A stretch of 64,000 nt of DNA from Planctomycetota bacterium (GCA_016200265.1 JACQFE010000045.1:62001-126000); one strand, 5' to 3'. Numbered from the stretch's first letter, positions 1-9,374 are shown. The notes: generated by a model from the letters alone, not told the origin. Program-made: numbers and translations.

Positions 1-1565
1 ACGTCCAGGCAAAACGCATCATTCTCGCTGATCGCGAGCAAGCCCTCCAGGTCGCGGAAGTCCTGGAACCAATGTTCTTTCCGCGTTGCCAAATCGCTTT
101 GCACGGTCGCATTCGTAATGAATTGTCCAAGTTCAAATCGCTCTGCGAACGCCTGGACCACCAGCGGAGAATAGTCGGCACACAGCGTGGGCAGGTCCTC
201 GCGGGCTGAGATTCCAAGAATCTGCATGCCGGCGAAAACGTCCAAAGGTGCACAGTCTGTGGATTGAAACGGAATCATTTGGATCTCCACATTCTGACGC
301 GAACTCGCGGCTAGTTCATCCGTCGCCAAGCCGGAAATTACCCATTGGATGTCCTCTTCTGCTCCTTCTGATGCAAGCAACTCGACGCAGGGCATTGTCG
401 GTTCCGGCGCGGGCCCGAGAATACTTGGGCCGCTTCTCTCATTCTGCTCCTCCGCCACACGCGCAAACACCAGATTTCCGGCTTTCACCTCGACCGGAGA
501 CGCCTCACCCACTTCATCGATGATTCGCGTACAATTTGCTTCGTTGTCCACAATTTGGGCAAGTCGAATGAACGAATGCCAGACCTCATGACTCAAGATG
601 CCATCATGATTCGTTGAATTTGTCGTATCCGGTTGGGTGTCCTCTCCCGACGCCTCCTGATCGAGCTCATCGGCTGCGGCCAGCACGTCATCTGGAGCAC
701 GCGAATTCGTGACGGCTTCCGTTTTCGGCAATTCGGGCTCAGCAACGATTGGAACCTGAAGATCATCCGAACCTTTTTGTTCAGCTTCTACAGCAATCGA
801 AGGTGTTTCCTGAACTGACACTACGTTCTTCCGCTGCTCTGCGATTCGCGACTCAATCAGCCCCGATACCTGGTCAAGTTGCGTCTTGGCTGCCGTAAAG
901 TCAGCGTCCAAGGCGAGTACATGACGGAATGCTTCAGCCGCTTGTGCATATTGCTTCTGTCCGCGATAGAGAAGTCCGAGATTGTAATAAGCGTCGGTTT
1001 CGGGCAGAACTACTTTGAATTCGGCCAGTGCTTCATCGAACCGATTGCTTCGAGACAACGCCAAGGCAAGATTGATATGGGCTCGATGCAGGCCCGGCTG
1101 GCTCTCGATCGCACATCGCAATTCACGCTCCGCATCGTCCCAGCGATTCAGGTTCATATGCTCGTAGGCAAGATTATTGTGGAACACCGCGTTTTGCGGC
1201 TTCAATTGGGCAGCCTTGCCAATTGCATCGATGGCCTCTTCGTGCCTGCCGGTTGAACCCAACGCAAGCCCAAGGCGGTGATACGCAGACGCGAAATTAT
1301 GATTGACGGCGATCGCCTTCTTGTATTGTTCGATGGCCTTGTCGTACTCGCCCTGTGACTCAAACAATTCACCGGCAGCAAAGTGCGTCTGCGGGAGAAT
1401 GTCCGGCATCTTGTCCGGGAGTCCCGGATAGTTTCCGAAGGATCTCGGCGCGTTCTTGGGTGCCGAGCGTCCGGCGAACGGCGCGTTGTCGTGCGACGCA
1501 CATCCTGCGACAAGAGCCGTGATTGTCCAAAATGCGATTGAAAATGCGTTCGAACGTCGAAACAT
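1..1565 (-). CDS. TPR lipoprotein, 3' end outside the window
   Basis: The frame stays open from an ATG at 1565 to the left edge, about 521 codons without a stop, so the C-terminus is missing. It begins with a signal peptide ending in a lipobox (LVAGC, Cys near residue 22), so a membrane-anchored lipoprotein is expected. Residues ~50-220 hold tandem tetratricopeptide repeats of the YHRLGLALGSTGRHEEAI and NLGLLYRGQKQYAQAAEAF type, a protein-protein interaction scaffold. An acidic, low-complexity linker follows (~240-310), then a region that I do not recognise and that is cut by the edge. It lies 72 bases downstream of another lipoprotein gene on the same strand and may be co-transcribed. TPR content is clear; the specific role is unknown. 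Confidence 0.8.
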   Translation of the reverse strand, partial: MFRRSNAFSIAFWTITALVAGCASHDNAPFAGRSAPKNAPRSFGNYPGLPDKMPDILPQTHFAAGELFESQGEYDKAIEQYKKAIAVNHNFASAYHRLGLALGSTGRHEEAIDAIGKAAQLKPQNAVFHNNLAYEHMNLNRWDDAERELRCAIESQPGLHRAHINLALALSRSNRFDEALAEFKVVLPETDAYYNLGLLYRGQKQYAQAAEAFRHVLALDADFTAAKTQLDQVSGLIESRIAEQRKNVVSVQETPSIAVEAEQKGSDDLQVPIVAEPELPKTEAVTNSRAPDDVLAAADELDQEASGEDTQPDTTNSTNHDGILSHEVWHSFIRLAQIVDNEANCTRIIDEVGEASPVEVKAGNLVFARVAEEQNERSGPSILGPAPEPTMPCVELLASEGAEEDIQWVISGLATDELAASSRQNVEIQMIPFQSTDCAPLDVFAGMQILGISAREDLPTLCADYSPLVVQAFAERFELGQFITNATVQSDLATRKEHWFQDFRDLEGLLAISENDAFCLD

Positions 1566-1637
1566 CGGGATTCCTCCAGTCAGACTTCTTCCGGTTCCTA
1601 CAAGTCCAGTGATCGCGATCGTCGATTGCTGCGTGCT

Positions 1638-2171
1638 TTACTTTTCTCGATTCGACGACACGGTCACTGACGACGGCCCGGTATTATCCTTGTCAGATTT
1701 CCCCGTGCCCTTGGTGTCGATCATGATGGCCTTGGTCGCCGGCATGCCGGTTCCCTGCTCGAGACCTGCCTTCACGTCGACGCGGCTCATGTCACAACCG
1801 GTCATGGCCAAGTATTCCTTGGCGTGCTTGATGCGTTCCCCAATGAGCTTCTCATCCGTCAGGGTTGTGTCGTAATTCACCGTTCCGCCATAGGTGGAAA
1901 GCATCGGCGACATGCGACTGAGGTACATCGCGCCGGTTCCGCTAAGCTCGGTGGAATGTCCGACAAAGTGGAAGTCTTCGATGGCCATGTCCTGCAATGA
2001 GGCATTGTCCACCATTGAATCCAGGTATTCGGGCTCTTTGTTTCGCGTTGCGTACATCTTATCCATTTGCAGGTCCGTGGCGGTCGGATATTTCAATCCG
2101 GCGCCGGTGCAGCCGGCGGTCAACACGATTGCGACGAGTAAGCCGCTCGATTGCAGGCATTTGAGTTTCAT
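1638..2171 (-). CDS. Small lipoprotein, conserved hypothetical
   Basis: This 177-residue protein starts at the ATG at 2171, preceded by a GAGGAG ribosome-binding site 7 bases upstream; a longer frame reaches 2216 but has no such site. The N-terminus is a lipoprotein signal peptide (hydrophobic GLLVAIVLTAGC, Cys ~21), so it should be exported and lipidated. The mature part is soluble, with a FHFVGHSTELSGTGAMYLSR segment followed by a predicted alpha/beta stretch and a polar Lys/Asp/Ser-rich tail. The layout faintly recalls periplasmic peptidoglycan-associated proteins, but I cannot assign a family. It probably forms a two-gene unit with the TPR lipoprotein downstream. Confidence 0.75.
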   Translation of the reverse strand: MKLKCLQSSGLLVAIVLTAGCTGAGLKYPTATDLQMDKMYATRNKEPEYLDSMVDNASLQDMAIEDFHFVGHSTELSGTGAMYLSRMSPMLSTYGGTVNYDTTLTDEKLIGERIKHAKEYLAMTGCDMSRVDVKAGLEQGTGMPATKAIMIDTKGTGKSDKDNTGPSSVTVSSNREK

Positions 2172-2515
2172 ACGATTGCTCCTCGAACAGGTGTTCAACA
2201 ATTCTGGTAGTGCCAACGGAAGGTGCGTTTAAGAGCCGCAATGATGATCCTTGCGTCACGTCCTAGCACCATCCATGCAATCCTGCCGGTCCGATACTTC
2301 GACGTTACGGATTCGGCCCGTCGGCGATTCATCGAACGATTTCGGACGCAACCTTGGTTATTTATCGGGCGACTTCATCGCACCGTGCATTCGTCGACCT
2401 TAGCCGCGATTTTAGTCCAATAAGAGGCATTCAATGCCACTGCAAACGCTGAGCCGGCTGGATGATTCGCGTCCATCTTGGTGGCCTGGATGGCGGCAAC
2501 TGGTAGATTGTCGTT
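2172..2515. other. Divergent intergenic region, 344 bp
   Basis: This lies between the lipoprotein gene on the minus strand and the dipeptidase gene on the plus strand, so promoters for both are expected. Short frames here have no ribosome-binding site or recognisable product. I see no clear operator, RNA gene or repeat. Confidence 0.5.
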
Positions 2516-3616
2516 ATGAAAGATGTCCATAGATTGCTCGCTCGCGCGGCACAATTTCATCGAAGGGCAATCGTCATCGATACGCATTGCGATACCACAC
2601 AACAGCTCATGCAACTGAGCTGGGAGATTCGCGAGCGCCATGACGATTGGCACGTGGACATTCCACGAATGCGGGAAGGAGGCATGTCGGCGGTATTTTT
2701 CGCGATCTGGACTTCCGGGCCGATGGAACGAGGCGACGGGCCGAAAGCCGCGTTCGCACAGTTCGATCGAATTCACCAGTGCATTTCCGACAATTCAGAT
2801 GCGCTTTCGTTTGCTCACACCGCGGAAGAGATTCGCAGCACAAAAGCTTCCGGGCGGATTGCAGTCCTGATCGGTGTCGAAGGCGGCTATCTAATCGACG
2901 ACTCGCTCGAAGTTCTTCGCGAATTCTCACGCCGAGGGGCCGTCTACATGACGCTTACGCATGGCTTTCACACGAATTGGGCTGACTCGTCCGGCATCCA
3001 TGCGCCGCTCGAATCGCACCACGGCGGACTTTCGGACTTTGGTCGCGAAGTGATTCGTGAAATGAATCGCATTGGCATGATCGTCGACGTTTCACACGCA
3101 TCGGATGACACAGTTCGGGACGTACTCGAAATTTCGACCGCACCGGTCATGGCGAGCCATTCTTCCTGCCGGGCAGTCTCGCCGCATCGACGAAATCTTC
3201 CGGATGAGCTGATAAGGGCCATCGCGTCGCACGGAGGCCTGGTCCAGATGAATTTCAGCGCGGCCTTCATCGATCCCGATTTCCCGGAGGTTGATCCACA
3301 TGCCATGGAGAACTGGTGGAAGAGCGAAATGAAAACGCCGCCGCCGATCCAGCATACCACGCCGCTGGCAAAGCTCGTGGATCACTTTGATCACGCGATG
3401 CAACGGGTCGGGCCTGCACATGTCGGCATCGGCTCGGACTTTGACGGAGTGGCGTTTCTGCCCGAGGGCTTGACCGATTGCTCGATGCTCCCAAGACTCA
3501 CGGAATCCCTATTCGACCGCGGCTATGATGAAGTCGCTGTCGAATGCATACTGGGAAGGAATGTCTTGCGTTTGATGGATGAAGTTCAGGTCAGGACCGC
3601 ACATGGAAGGCGCTAA
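2516..3616 (+). CDS. Membrane dipeptidase (peptidase family M19)
   Basis: This 366-residue protein matches the renal-dipeptidase-like family, zinc enzymes that hydrolyse dipeptides, often with a D-residue at the C-terminal position. Visible zinc ligands and signatures are the N-terminal IDTHCDT (His24, Asp26), the bridging Glu in GVEGGY (~122), DVSHASD (His ~194), ASHSSCRAV (His ~215) and GIGSDFDG near residue 308. Length is normal for the family (about 320-400). No signal peptide is visible, so a cytoplasmic location is likely, although eukaryotic relatives are membrane anchored. Its 3' end overlaps the maf start by 14 bases, suggesting translational coupling. Family assignment is firm; the natural substrate is not known. 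Confidence 0.92.
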   Translation: MKDVHRLLARAAQFHRRAIVIDTHCDTTQQLMQLSWEIRERHDDWHVDIPRMREGGMSAVFFAIWTSGPMERGDGPKAAFAQFDRIHQCISDNSDALSFAHTAEEIRSTKASGRIAVLIGVEGGYLIDDSLEVLREFSRRGAVYMTLTHGFHTNWADSSGIHAPLESHHGGLSDFGREVIREMNRIGMIVDVSHASDDTVRDVLEISTAPVMASHSSCRAVSPHRRNLPDELIRAIASHGGLVQMNFSAAFIDPDFPEVDPHAMENWWKSEMKTPPPIQHTTPLAKLVDHFDHAMQRVGPAHVGIGSDFDGVAFLPEGLTDCSMLPRLTESLFDRGYDEVAVECILGRNVLRLMDEVQVRTAHGRR

Positions 3617-4199
3617 ACAAGGTGGTTTTCTGAGATTCGTGCTAGCGTCAGGCAGCCCGCGGCGAGCACAACTCTTGCGAGATGCAGGATACCTCTATGA
3701 CGTGATGGCGGCGCCACACGAGGAGCCCAGCGGCTTTCCACCGCACATGATCCCCGTGAAACAGACCGAATTCTTGAGCCGATTCAAAGCCGAAAGCGTC
3801 GCGAAGTTGGCGCCCGGTCGTCTCATCCTCGCCGCAGACACCATCGCCGCGCTCGGTGATCGCGTGTTCGGAAAGCCGTTCGACCGTTCCGATGCCGAAC
3901 GAATTCTTCGCACCATGTGCGGCACGACGCACGACGTCATCACCGCCGTGACCCTCCTCGATGCGGCCACGGGTTCGCAGAAGACCATCCACGACATCAC
4001 CCGCGTCACCATGCGGCGTATTTCAGACTTCCGATTGGACGATTATCTCGCCAGCGAAGCATGGCGAGGAAAAGCCGGCGCCTATGGAATCCAGGACCAC
4101 GACGATCCATTTGTCGAGCACATTGACGGAAGCTTCACGAACGTCATGGGGTTACCGATGGAGAAGGTCCAGGTGCTTCTAACGCCGTACTCCACTTGA
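3603..4199 (+). CDS. maf: Maf-family nucleoside triphosphate pyrophosphatase
   Basis: Maf proteins hydrolyse non-canonical or modified nucleoside triphosphates to monophosphates and have been linked to septum formation. The signature LASGSPRRAQLL lies at residues ~14-25, followed by the conserved Lys/Glu region (FKAESVAKLAPGRLILAADT) and the C-terminal GKAGAYGIQ motif. From the ATG at 3603 the protein has 198 residues, typical of the family (~190-210). A frame start at 3579 exists but would overlap the dipeptidase further and adds nothing conserved. It ends just before an inverted repeat that separates it from the convergent ABC permease gene. Confidence 0.93.
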   Translation: MEGAKQGGFLRFVLASGSPRRAQLLRDAGYLYDVMAAPHEEPSGFPPHMIPVKQTEFLSRFKAESVAKLAPGRLILAADTIAALGDRVFGKPFDRSDAERILRTMCGTTHDVITAVTLLDAATGSQKTIHDITRVTMRRISDFRLDDYLASEAWRGKAGAYGIQDHDDPFVEHIDGSFTNVMGLPMEKVQVLLTPYST

Positions 4200-4206
4200 C
4201 AAATGA

Positions 4207-4283
4207 GCGAAAAGCAAAGATCGAATTGAGGGCGCCAATCCATTGCTCCGCTCTTCTCTATTTGCGCTTCGATCTTTTTTCGC
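4207..4283. terminator. Inverted repeat between convergent genes, possible bidirectional terminator
   Basis: Arms GCGAAAAGCAAAGATCGAA (4207-4225) and TTCGATCTTTTTTCGC (4268-4283) pair with a small bulge across a ~42-base loop. The element fills the gap between maf and the convergent permease gene. The right arm contains a T-run on the plus strand and the left arm is A-rich, as needed for termination in both directions. Its sequence also belongs to the GAAGATCGAA-type repeats seen elsewhere in the window, so it may be a repeat with or without terminator function. Confidence 0.45.
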
Positions 4284-4292
4284 CAGCTTGCG

Positions 4293-5636
4293 TTACTCAT
4301 GCCTCAAAGCGTCGATCGGATGCAAAATCGCCGCCTTGAACGCCGGTACCAGGCCGAAAACGACGCCCACACCAGACGAAAATCCAAGTGCCAAAATGAC
4401 GGCCCAGATCGGTACCACGATCTTCACCATCGACGGATGCATCGTCGCGATGGCGCAGATGCTGTACCCAAAGGCCACGCCGATCAGTCCGCCAACCGTC
4501 GCAAGCACGACGGCCTCAGTGAGGAATTGAAAAAGTATGTCGCGACGCCTCGCACCGATGCTCTTGCGAAGACCGATCTCGCGCGTCCGCTCTGTGACGG
4601 ACACAAGCATCACGTTCATGATCCCAACGCCGCCGACAATAAGCGAGATGCCGACGATTCCCGCAAGCACGCTCGTGGCGATCATCTTGACCTTTTCGAA
4701 ATCGCGCAAGAATTCGTCCTGTCGGAACAGGCGAAAATCATTGGGCATGCCCGGCTTTAGTCCATGACGATCGCGCAGCACGTGGGTGATCTGTGATGAT
4801 GCTTCCTCGACATCCGGCTCCTGTGTGGCCTCAATTACAAACGCCATGAATTGTGCGGAAAACGGGAACATCTTAACTGCCGTCGTGTAAGGGATAAGGA
4901 TGGTAAGGTCCTGCGGCTCACCCATCATGTTACCCTTCTTTTCGAGCACGCCGAGCACACGAAAACGAAGCTGGTTGATGAACACGTAATCTCCGACGAT
5001 GCTCTCGTCCGCGTCGAGTCGCTTGAGCACGTCGCGTCCGAGCACGCATGAATACATGCCCCACTCAACATCGACCGGGCCGAAGAAATGGCCCTCGTCC
5101 GCGAAGAAATTGCGGACCGACTGAAACTGCTCGGATGCGCCCTGAATCTCCACTCCCTCAATTTTCTGCTTGGCGTATTCAATGGTCGCGCTGCCGAACA
5201 CCAGCGGCGTGATGCGCCGAACCTTGTCACATTGCTTCGTGACCGCGTTTACATCGTTGATGTCCATCACCACACGGCTGTGCATTCGACCGTCCGCACC
5301 GCTCGGTATCCATGGCACAACAAAGACCATGTTCGTGCCGAAACCGCGAAGCATGTCGGTCACATAATTCCCGAATCCCTGCACAAAACTCACAACCGTG
5401 ATCGTCGACGTAACCGCAATGATGATACCCAGCGTGGTCAGGATCGAGCGAGCCTTGTTAACCCAGACCTGCACCAGTGCTGCCGCGATATTCTGCGAAT
5501 GCCGTTCCACGGATCCGCCAAACCACGAACCGAGGCGCCATGGCAGCGTCAGGATCGACAGCGCAATCCCTCGCTTGGGCGGCGGCTCGCCGTGCCGTCG
5601 GAGAATGCCGTGAATTGTCGTGGGCATCGTGGACAT
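4293..5636 (-). CDS. MacB-type ABC transporter permease
   Basis: This 447-residue inner-membrane protein has the MacB/FtsX architecture: a cytoplasmic N-terminus, a first transmembrane helix near residues 70-90 (ILTTLGIIIAVTSTITVVSF), a ~200-residue periplasmic domain, and three C-terminal helices with the conserved VSVTERTREIGLRKSIGARR loop. Such permeases work with an ATPase and a periplasmic adaptor to move substrates mechanically across the envelope, without transporting across the inner membrane itself. It follows the paralogous permease gene by 3 bases and ends the operon. A leader of ~40 residues makes it longer than its neighbour. Substrate unknown. Confidence 0.9.
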   Translation of the reverse strand: MSTMPTTIHGILRRHGEPPPKRGIALSILTLPWRLGSWFGGSVERHSQNIAAALVQVWVNKARSILTTLGIIIAVTSTITVVSFVQGFGNYVTDMLRGFGTNMVFVVPWIPSGADGRMHSRVVMDINDVNAVTKQCDKVRRITPLVFGSATIEYAKQKIEGVEIQGASEQFQSVRNFFADEGHFFGPVDVEWGMYSCVLGRDVLKRLDADESIVGDYVFINQLRFRVLGVLEKKGNMMGEPQDLTILIPYTTAVKMFPFSAQFMAFVIEATQEPDVEEASSQITHVLRDRHGLKPGMPNDFRLFRQDEFLRDFEKVKMIATSVLAGIVGISLIVGGVGIMNVMLVSVTERTREIGLRKSIGARRRDILFQFLTEAVVLATVGGLIGVAFGYSICAIATMHPSMVKIVVPIWAVILALGFSSGVGVVFGLVPAFKAAILHPIDALRHE

Positions 5637-5639
5637 TCG

Positions 5640-6914
5640 TTACTCGTGTCGAAGGGCCTCAATCGGATGCAGGATCGCCGCCTTAAACGCCGGAATAATT
5701 CCGAACACCATTCCCGCGCCTGCCGAGCAAATCAGGGCCAGCGCCACCGACCACAGCGGAACGCTGACCTGCACCATTTTTGGGTGCATGGCCGCGACAA
5801 ACACTGTACTATACGCCAGAAACACACCAATCACCCCGCCGATCACGCACAGCACGACCGCCTCGGTCAGGAATTGCATCAGGATGTCCCGCCGCCGCGC
5901 CCCGATGCTCTTTCTCAAGCCGATCTCGCGCGTTCTCTCCGTGACCGAAACCAGCATGATGTTCATGATTCCGATGCCGCCGACGAGCAGCGAAATGCTG
6001 ACGATCCCCGCAAGAATGCCGGAGGCGGCATTGCGAATTGTCGCAAATTGCTTCAGGGCCTGGTCCTGTCGATCGAGCTGGAAATCATCAGGCTGCCCGT
6101 GCTGCAGTCCGTGCCGGATGCGGAGAACGCGACGGATTTCCCCGGAGGCCTCGTCAATCTCCGCTTCGTTGCCCGCCTCCACAAGAAACGGCATTGAATC
6201 CCGCTTGTTGGGCCAAAGATTCAGCGACGTCGTGTACGGAATCATGACAGTCATATCCTGATCCTCGCCAAACATGCTTCCCTTGGCCTGGAGCAAGCCC
6301 GTCACCAGGAAGCGGCTGCCGTTGATCTCCACACGCTGACCGATGATGGATTCGTCACATTGCAATTGCTTGAGCACGGAGCGACCGAGCACGATCGAAT
6401 ACGCACCCGTTTCCAATTCCATCGGCCCAAAGAATCTCCCCGCGTCCACGTAGTAATTACGAATGACCTGATACTGCTCGGTCACTCCCCGGCAGGGAAC
6501 GTCCTTGGCTTTCTCCTGACCGTAGACGACTTCGATTTTATCTGTGAACACAAAAGGCGTGAGGCGCCGCACGTGCTGGCATTCCTTGCGAACGGCCTCA
6601 ATATCCGCGAGGTCCAGCGTCGTCCGTTTCATTCCCATGCGCTGCGATGTCGGCGGCGCAAACGGACGAACGACCATGAAGGACGTGCCATAGCCCTGCA
6701 CCATCTTCGTGATGTAATTGCCGAAGCCCTGCACGAACGTCACGACGGTGATCGTGGATGTCACGCCGATGATGATGCCCAACGTGGTGAGAATGGCGCG
6801 TCCCTTGTTGGCCCAAATCTGCACAAATGCGATGGAGACATTTTGAATGTTACGGGCGACGATCCCGCTGATGCCATTGGCAACGCGACCGGGAATGGAG
6901 AGCAGAGCGAACAT
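5640..6914 (-). CDS. MacB-type ABC transporter permease (paralogue)
   Basis: This 424-residue protein has the same topology as the gene at 4293-5636: an N-terminal helix at ~35-60, a periplasmic domain, and three C-terminal helices with VSVTERTREIGLRKSIGARR, ending in a similar IPAFKAAILHPIEALRHE. The two are clearly tandem paralogues, suggesting either a heterodimeric permease or two alternative ones. An AAGGA ribosome-binding site overlaps the stop region of the upstream ATPase gene, supporting translational coupling. Family assignment is strong; substrate unknown. Confidence 0.9.
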   Translation of the reverse strand: MFALLSIPGRVANGISGIVARNIQNVSIAFVQIWANKGRAILTTLGIIIGVTSTITVVTFVQGFGNYITKMVQGYGTSFMVVRPFAPPTSQRMGMKRTTLDLADIEAVRKECQHVRRLTPFVFTDKIEVVYGQEKAKDVPCRGVTEQYQVIRNYYVDAGRFFGPMELETGAYSIVLGRSVLKQLQCDESIIGQRVEINGSRFLVTGLLQAKGSMFGEDQDMTVMIPYTTSLNLWPNKRDSMPFLVEAGNEAEIDEASGEIRRVLRIRHGLQHGQPDDFQLDRQDQALKQFATIRNAASGILAGIVSISLLVGGIGIMNIMLVSVTERTREIGLRKSIGARRRDILMQFLTEAVVLCVIGGVIGVFLAYSTVFVAAMHPKMVQVSVPLWSVALALICSAGAGMVFGIIPAFKAAILHPIEALRHE

Positions 6915-6920
6915 CGATCC

Positions 6921-7787
6921 TTATTCGTCGTCCTTCACGCTGTGTGCGAATGAAATGTTCCTCGCCGGCACCGGCTCGTTGCCGGCCGCACCTTGTAAGA
7001 TTGAAGAGCGAAGATCGAAGAGCGAATTCCGACTCTTGGCCCCCTCTGCTTCGATCTTCGCAATTCGCTCTTCGCTCTTCACGCTGTTTGTAGCGCGATC
7101 CGTCGGCGCATCCGATGCAATCAATCCGTCTTTGAGCCGAATAACGCGATGGCACCGCGCCGCGATGTCCTCTTCGTGCGTAACGACGATAATCGTCTGC
7201 CCATCCGCGTGGAGCGAATCGAAGATTTCCATGATCTCTTCGCCGGTCTTGCTGTCGAGATTTCCGGTGGGTTCGTCGGCAAGAATGATGTCCGGCGATT
7301 GGGCGAGCGCCCGGGCGATGGCCACACGTTGCTTTTGTCCACCCGACAACTGGTTGGGGCGATGCGTCGCCCGATCCGACAATCCGACGCGTTTCAACGC
7401 CGCAACCGCCCGCTGCCGTCGGTTTGGCATTTGCGCGTACATCAACGGCAATTGCACGTTCTTCAGCGCCGTCGTGCGGGGCAAGAGCTCAAATGTCTGA
7501 AACACAAAGCCAATCTGCCTTCCGCGAATCCGGGCCAGCCTGGCCTGCGACAATTGCGAAACGTCCTTGCCCCGAATGCAGTATTTTCCCGACGTGGGGA
7601 TATCGAGACAGCCGAGGATGTTCATCAGCGTGCTCTTGCCCGAGCCGCTGGGCCCCATGATCGCGACATATTCATTCTCATCGATGTGCAGGGTCACGCC
7701 GCGAAGCGCGCGAACGAGTTCCGTGCCCACGCGATAGATCTTTTGGATGTCAATAATCTCCAGCAGATGTTCCGAGGATTCGATCAT
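6921..7787 (-). CDS. MacB/LolD-type ABC transporter ATP-binding protein
   Basis: This is the nucleotide-binding subunit for the two downstream permeases. It has Walker A (GPSGSGKST, ~45-53), Q-loop ([11 protein letters not shown]), ABC signature ([15 protein letters not shown]), Walker B and D-loop ([15 protein letters not shown]) and the switch His (VVTHEED). The catalytic part ends near residue 230, typical for this class. Residues ~231-288 are an odd low-complexity tail ([20 protein letters not shown]) encoded by an inverted GAAGAGCGAAGATCGAAG-type DNA repeat. The start overlaps the stop of the adaptor gene (ATGA, 7784-7787). Confidence 0.93.
   Translation of the reverse strand: MIESSEHLLEIIDIQKIYRVGTELVRALRGVTLHIDENEYVAIMGPSGSGKSTLMNILGCLDIPTSGKYCIRGKDVSQLSQARLARIRGRQIGFVFQTFELLPRTTALKNVQLPLMYAQMPNRRQRAVAALKRVGLSDRATHRPNQLSGGQKQRVAIARALAQSPDIILADEPTGNLDSKTGEEIMEIFDSLHADGQTIIVVTHEEDIAARCHRVIRLKDGLIASDAPTDRATNSVKSEERIAKIEAEGAKSRNSLFDLRSSILQGAAGNEPVPARNISFAHSVKDDE
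7003..7080. repeat. TTCG/CGAA-rich inverted repeat inside the ATPase gene
   Basis: A left arm at 7003-7030 (GAAGAGCGAAGATCGAAGAG and on) is an imperfect inverted copy of 7049-7080 (CTTCGATCTTCGCAATTCGC and on). It lies in frame in the last sixth of the ATPase gene and encodes its non-conserved tail. The same word set occurs in intergenic repeats at 4207-4283, 9279-9374 and 60419-60515. Confidence 0.7.
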
Positions 7788-9238
7788 GGCTTCGCACTCG
7801 CTGTCTTGGGCTCGTTCTCTTTCTTTTCAGGATTCGAAGTGTCGTCCGTTTGGGCTTCCGGTTGGTCCTTTTTCCCTTCCTTGTGAGCACCCTGGTTCTT
7901 GTTCGTATCGCTTGTGGCGACCTCTTCCTTTGCACCGGCCTCTCCGTCCTTCTTCTCCTTAGCCTTCTTGTCCTTTTCCGAAAGCGCGACTCGCTTGCCT
8001 TCCTTCAATTGATCGAGGCTGCGATACGGACCGACGATCACCGTGTCAACCTCAGCGATCCCGCCTTTCAATTCCACGCGCCGCGTGTCGGCGATTCCCG
8101 GCTCGATGATCCGCACCTCGGCCTTGTTTTCCTTCGACATCACAAACGCGACTTTCAGGTATTGCACTTGCCGCGCCCTCGACGCCGCATCGCCGCCGCT
8201 CTTCGCATCGAATTCCGCGACAATGGATTCTGGAAGTTCTTTTCGCATTCGATGCACAACCGCCTCGATCGGCACCGTCAGCGCTTTTTCACTTCGCGCA
8301 ACCTCAATCTCCACATTGGACGACATCCCCGGCTTGACGCGATTCTCGTGCGATAGAACCTCCAGCAGCACCTCGAAGTTCACCACGTCGCGGCCCAGTT
8401 GTTTTGTTCCCTTGGAAGCCACTCGCACAACTCTCGCAGGAACCGGATGATCCTGATCGGATTGCAGGTAAATTCGCGCCGGCTGATCTGACTGCACCAG
8501 AGGAATATCCACCTCATCCACTCGCGCCCGCACCTGCATGTGCGACAAATCGCTGATGGTCATGATTTTCGTGCCGGGATTGTTCATCGTTCCCGTCACC
8601 ACGACTTCGCCCTGTTTGGCCACGAGCTTGGAAATGACACCGTCGATGGGCGCTCGAATCACCGTCTTCAACAAATCCTCATTGATGTGCTTCAGTGATG
8701 CCTCGGACTGGTGCATTTCCTGAGTGCGCATGTCGAGAGCGGCCTTAAGGCGGTCGCGAATGGTACGAAAATCGCGAAGCTCGAGGTCGGACGTCGCATC
8801 GGCCTCGGAGAGCTTGATTTGTCGATTGAGGTCCCGCTCGGCCTTATCCAGCTCAATCTCGGCCTGGGAGATCGCGGCCTTGAGTGATTCAATCCTCGCC
8901 TTGGCCGATTCAATATCCGCCAGCAGATATTTGTCATCCAAACGGCAAAGAAGATCGCCCTTCTTGACGATGTCGCCTTCGACGACGGGCATTTCGCGAA
9001 TCTTGGCCACAATTTCGGAACTGACGTCGACCTCGAGCAGCGCCTCGACGTCACCCGGCGACTGAACGACACGAACGATGTCCTCGCGTGACGGCTGGGA
9101 CACCGTCACTGTCAGCGGCATCTCATCGGCGACCTGCAACAGCGCCTTGGCGTCGACGCTCTGGCGCATGGCCCCAAGCTTGAAAATCCCCGCCCCGATC
9201 GCACCGAGGATCACCAAAGTCAATCCAACTCGTATCAC
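7784..9238 (-). CDS. HlyD/MacA-type periplasmic adaptor (membrane fusion protein)
   Basis: This 484-residue protein should link the MacB-type permeases to an outer-membrane channel. It has an N-terminal anchor ([18 protein letters not shown]), a biotinyl-lipoyl half ([20 protein letters not shown]), a long coiled-coil hairpin (~95-190, rich in Glu/Lys/Ala/Leu), the second lipoyl half ([19 protein letters not shown]) and beta-barrel domains. The last ~70 residues are a Lys/Glu-rich tail ([19 protein letters not shown]) unusual for the family. I chose the GTG at 9238, preceded by TTGGAGA; a TTG at 9271 is possible. It heads the adaptor-ATPase-permease-permease operon; no TolC-like gene is visible. 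Confidence 0.88.
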   Translation of the reverse strand: MIRVGLTLVILGAIGAGIFKLGAMRQSVDAKALLQVADEMPLTVTVSQPSREDIVRVVQSPGDVEALLEVDVSSEIVAKIREMPVVEGDIVKKGDLLCRLDDKYLLADIESAKARIESLKAAISQAEIELDKAERDLNRQIKLSEADATSDLELRDFRTIRDRLKAALDMRTQEMHQSEASLKHINEDLLKTVIRAPIDGVISKLVAKQGEVVVTGTMNNPGTKIMTISDLSHMQVRARVDEVDIPLVQSDQPARIYLQSDQDHPVPARVVRVASKGTKQLGRDVVNFEVLLEVLSHENRVKPGMSSNVEIEVARSEKALTVPIEAVVHRMRKELPESIVAEFDAKSGGDAASRARQVQYLKVAFVMSKENKAEVRIIEPGIADTRRVELKGGIAEVDTVIVGPYRSLDQLKEGKRVALSEKDKKAKEKKDGEAGAKEEVATSDTNKNQGAHKEGKKDQPEAQTDDTSNPEKKENEPKTASAKP

Positions 9239-9278
9239 TGAATTTCTCCAATAGGGTAAATACGCTCGCAATTCCGCG

Positions 9279-9374
9279 CCTCATGATTTTGAATTCGGAA
9301 TGCGAAATGCGGAATTATGAAACGAATGCAACATCCATTTTCTGCATTCACAATTTCCAATTCCGCATTCATAC
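9279..9374. repeat. AATTCCGCATT-type repeat region
   Basis: This gap upstream of the adaptor gene is built from GAATTCGGAATGCGAAATGC-like words. AATGCGGAATT (9306-9316) and AATTCCGCATT (9359-9369) form a perfect 11-bp inverted repeat. No gene is present. It ends at the 3' end of the Yip1-like gene and could terminate that transcript. Confidence 0.65.

Noticed and set aside
5088..6197. 369-codon antisense frame across the two permease genes
   Set aside because: It is a shadow of the permease coding sequence on the other strand, with His/Arg/Asn-rich nonsense composition.
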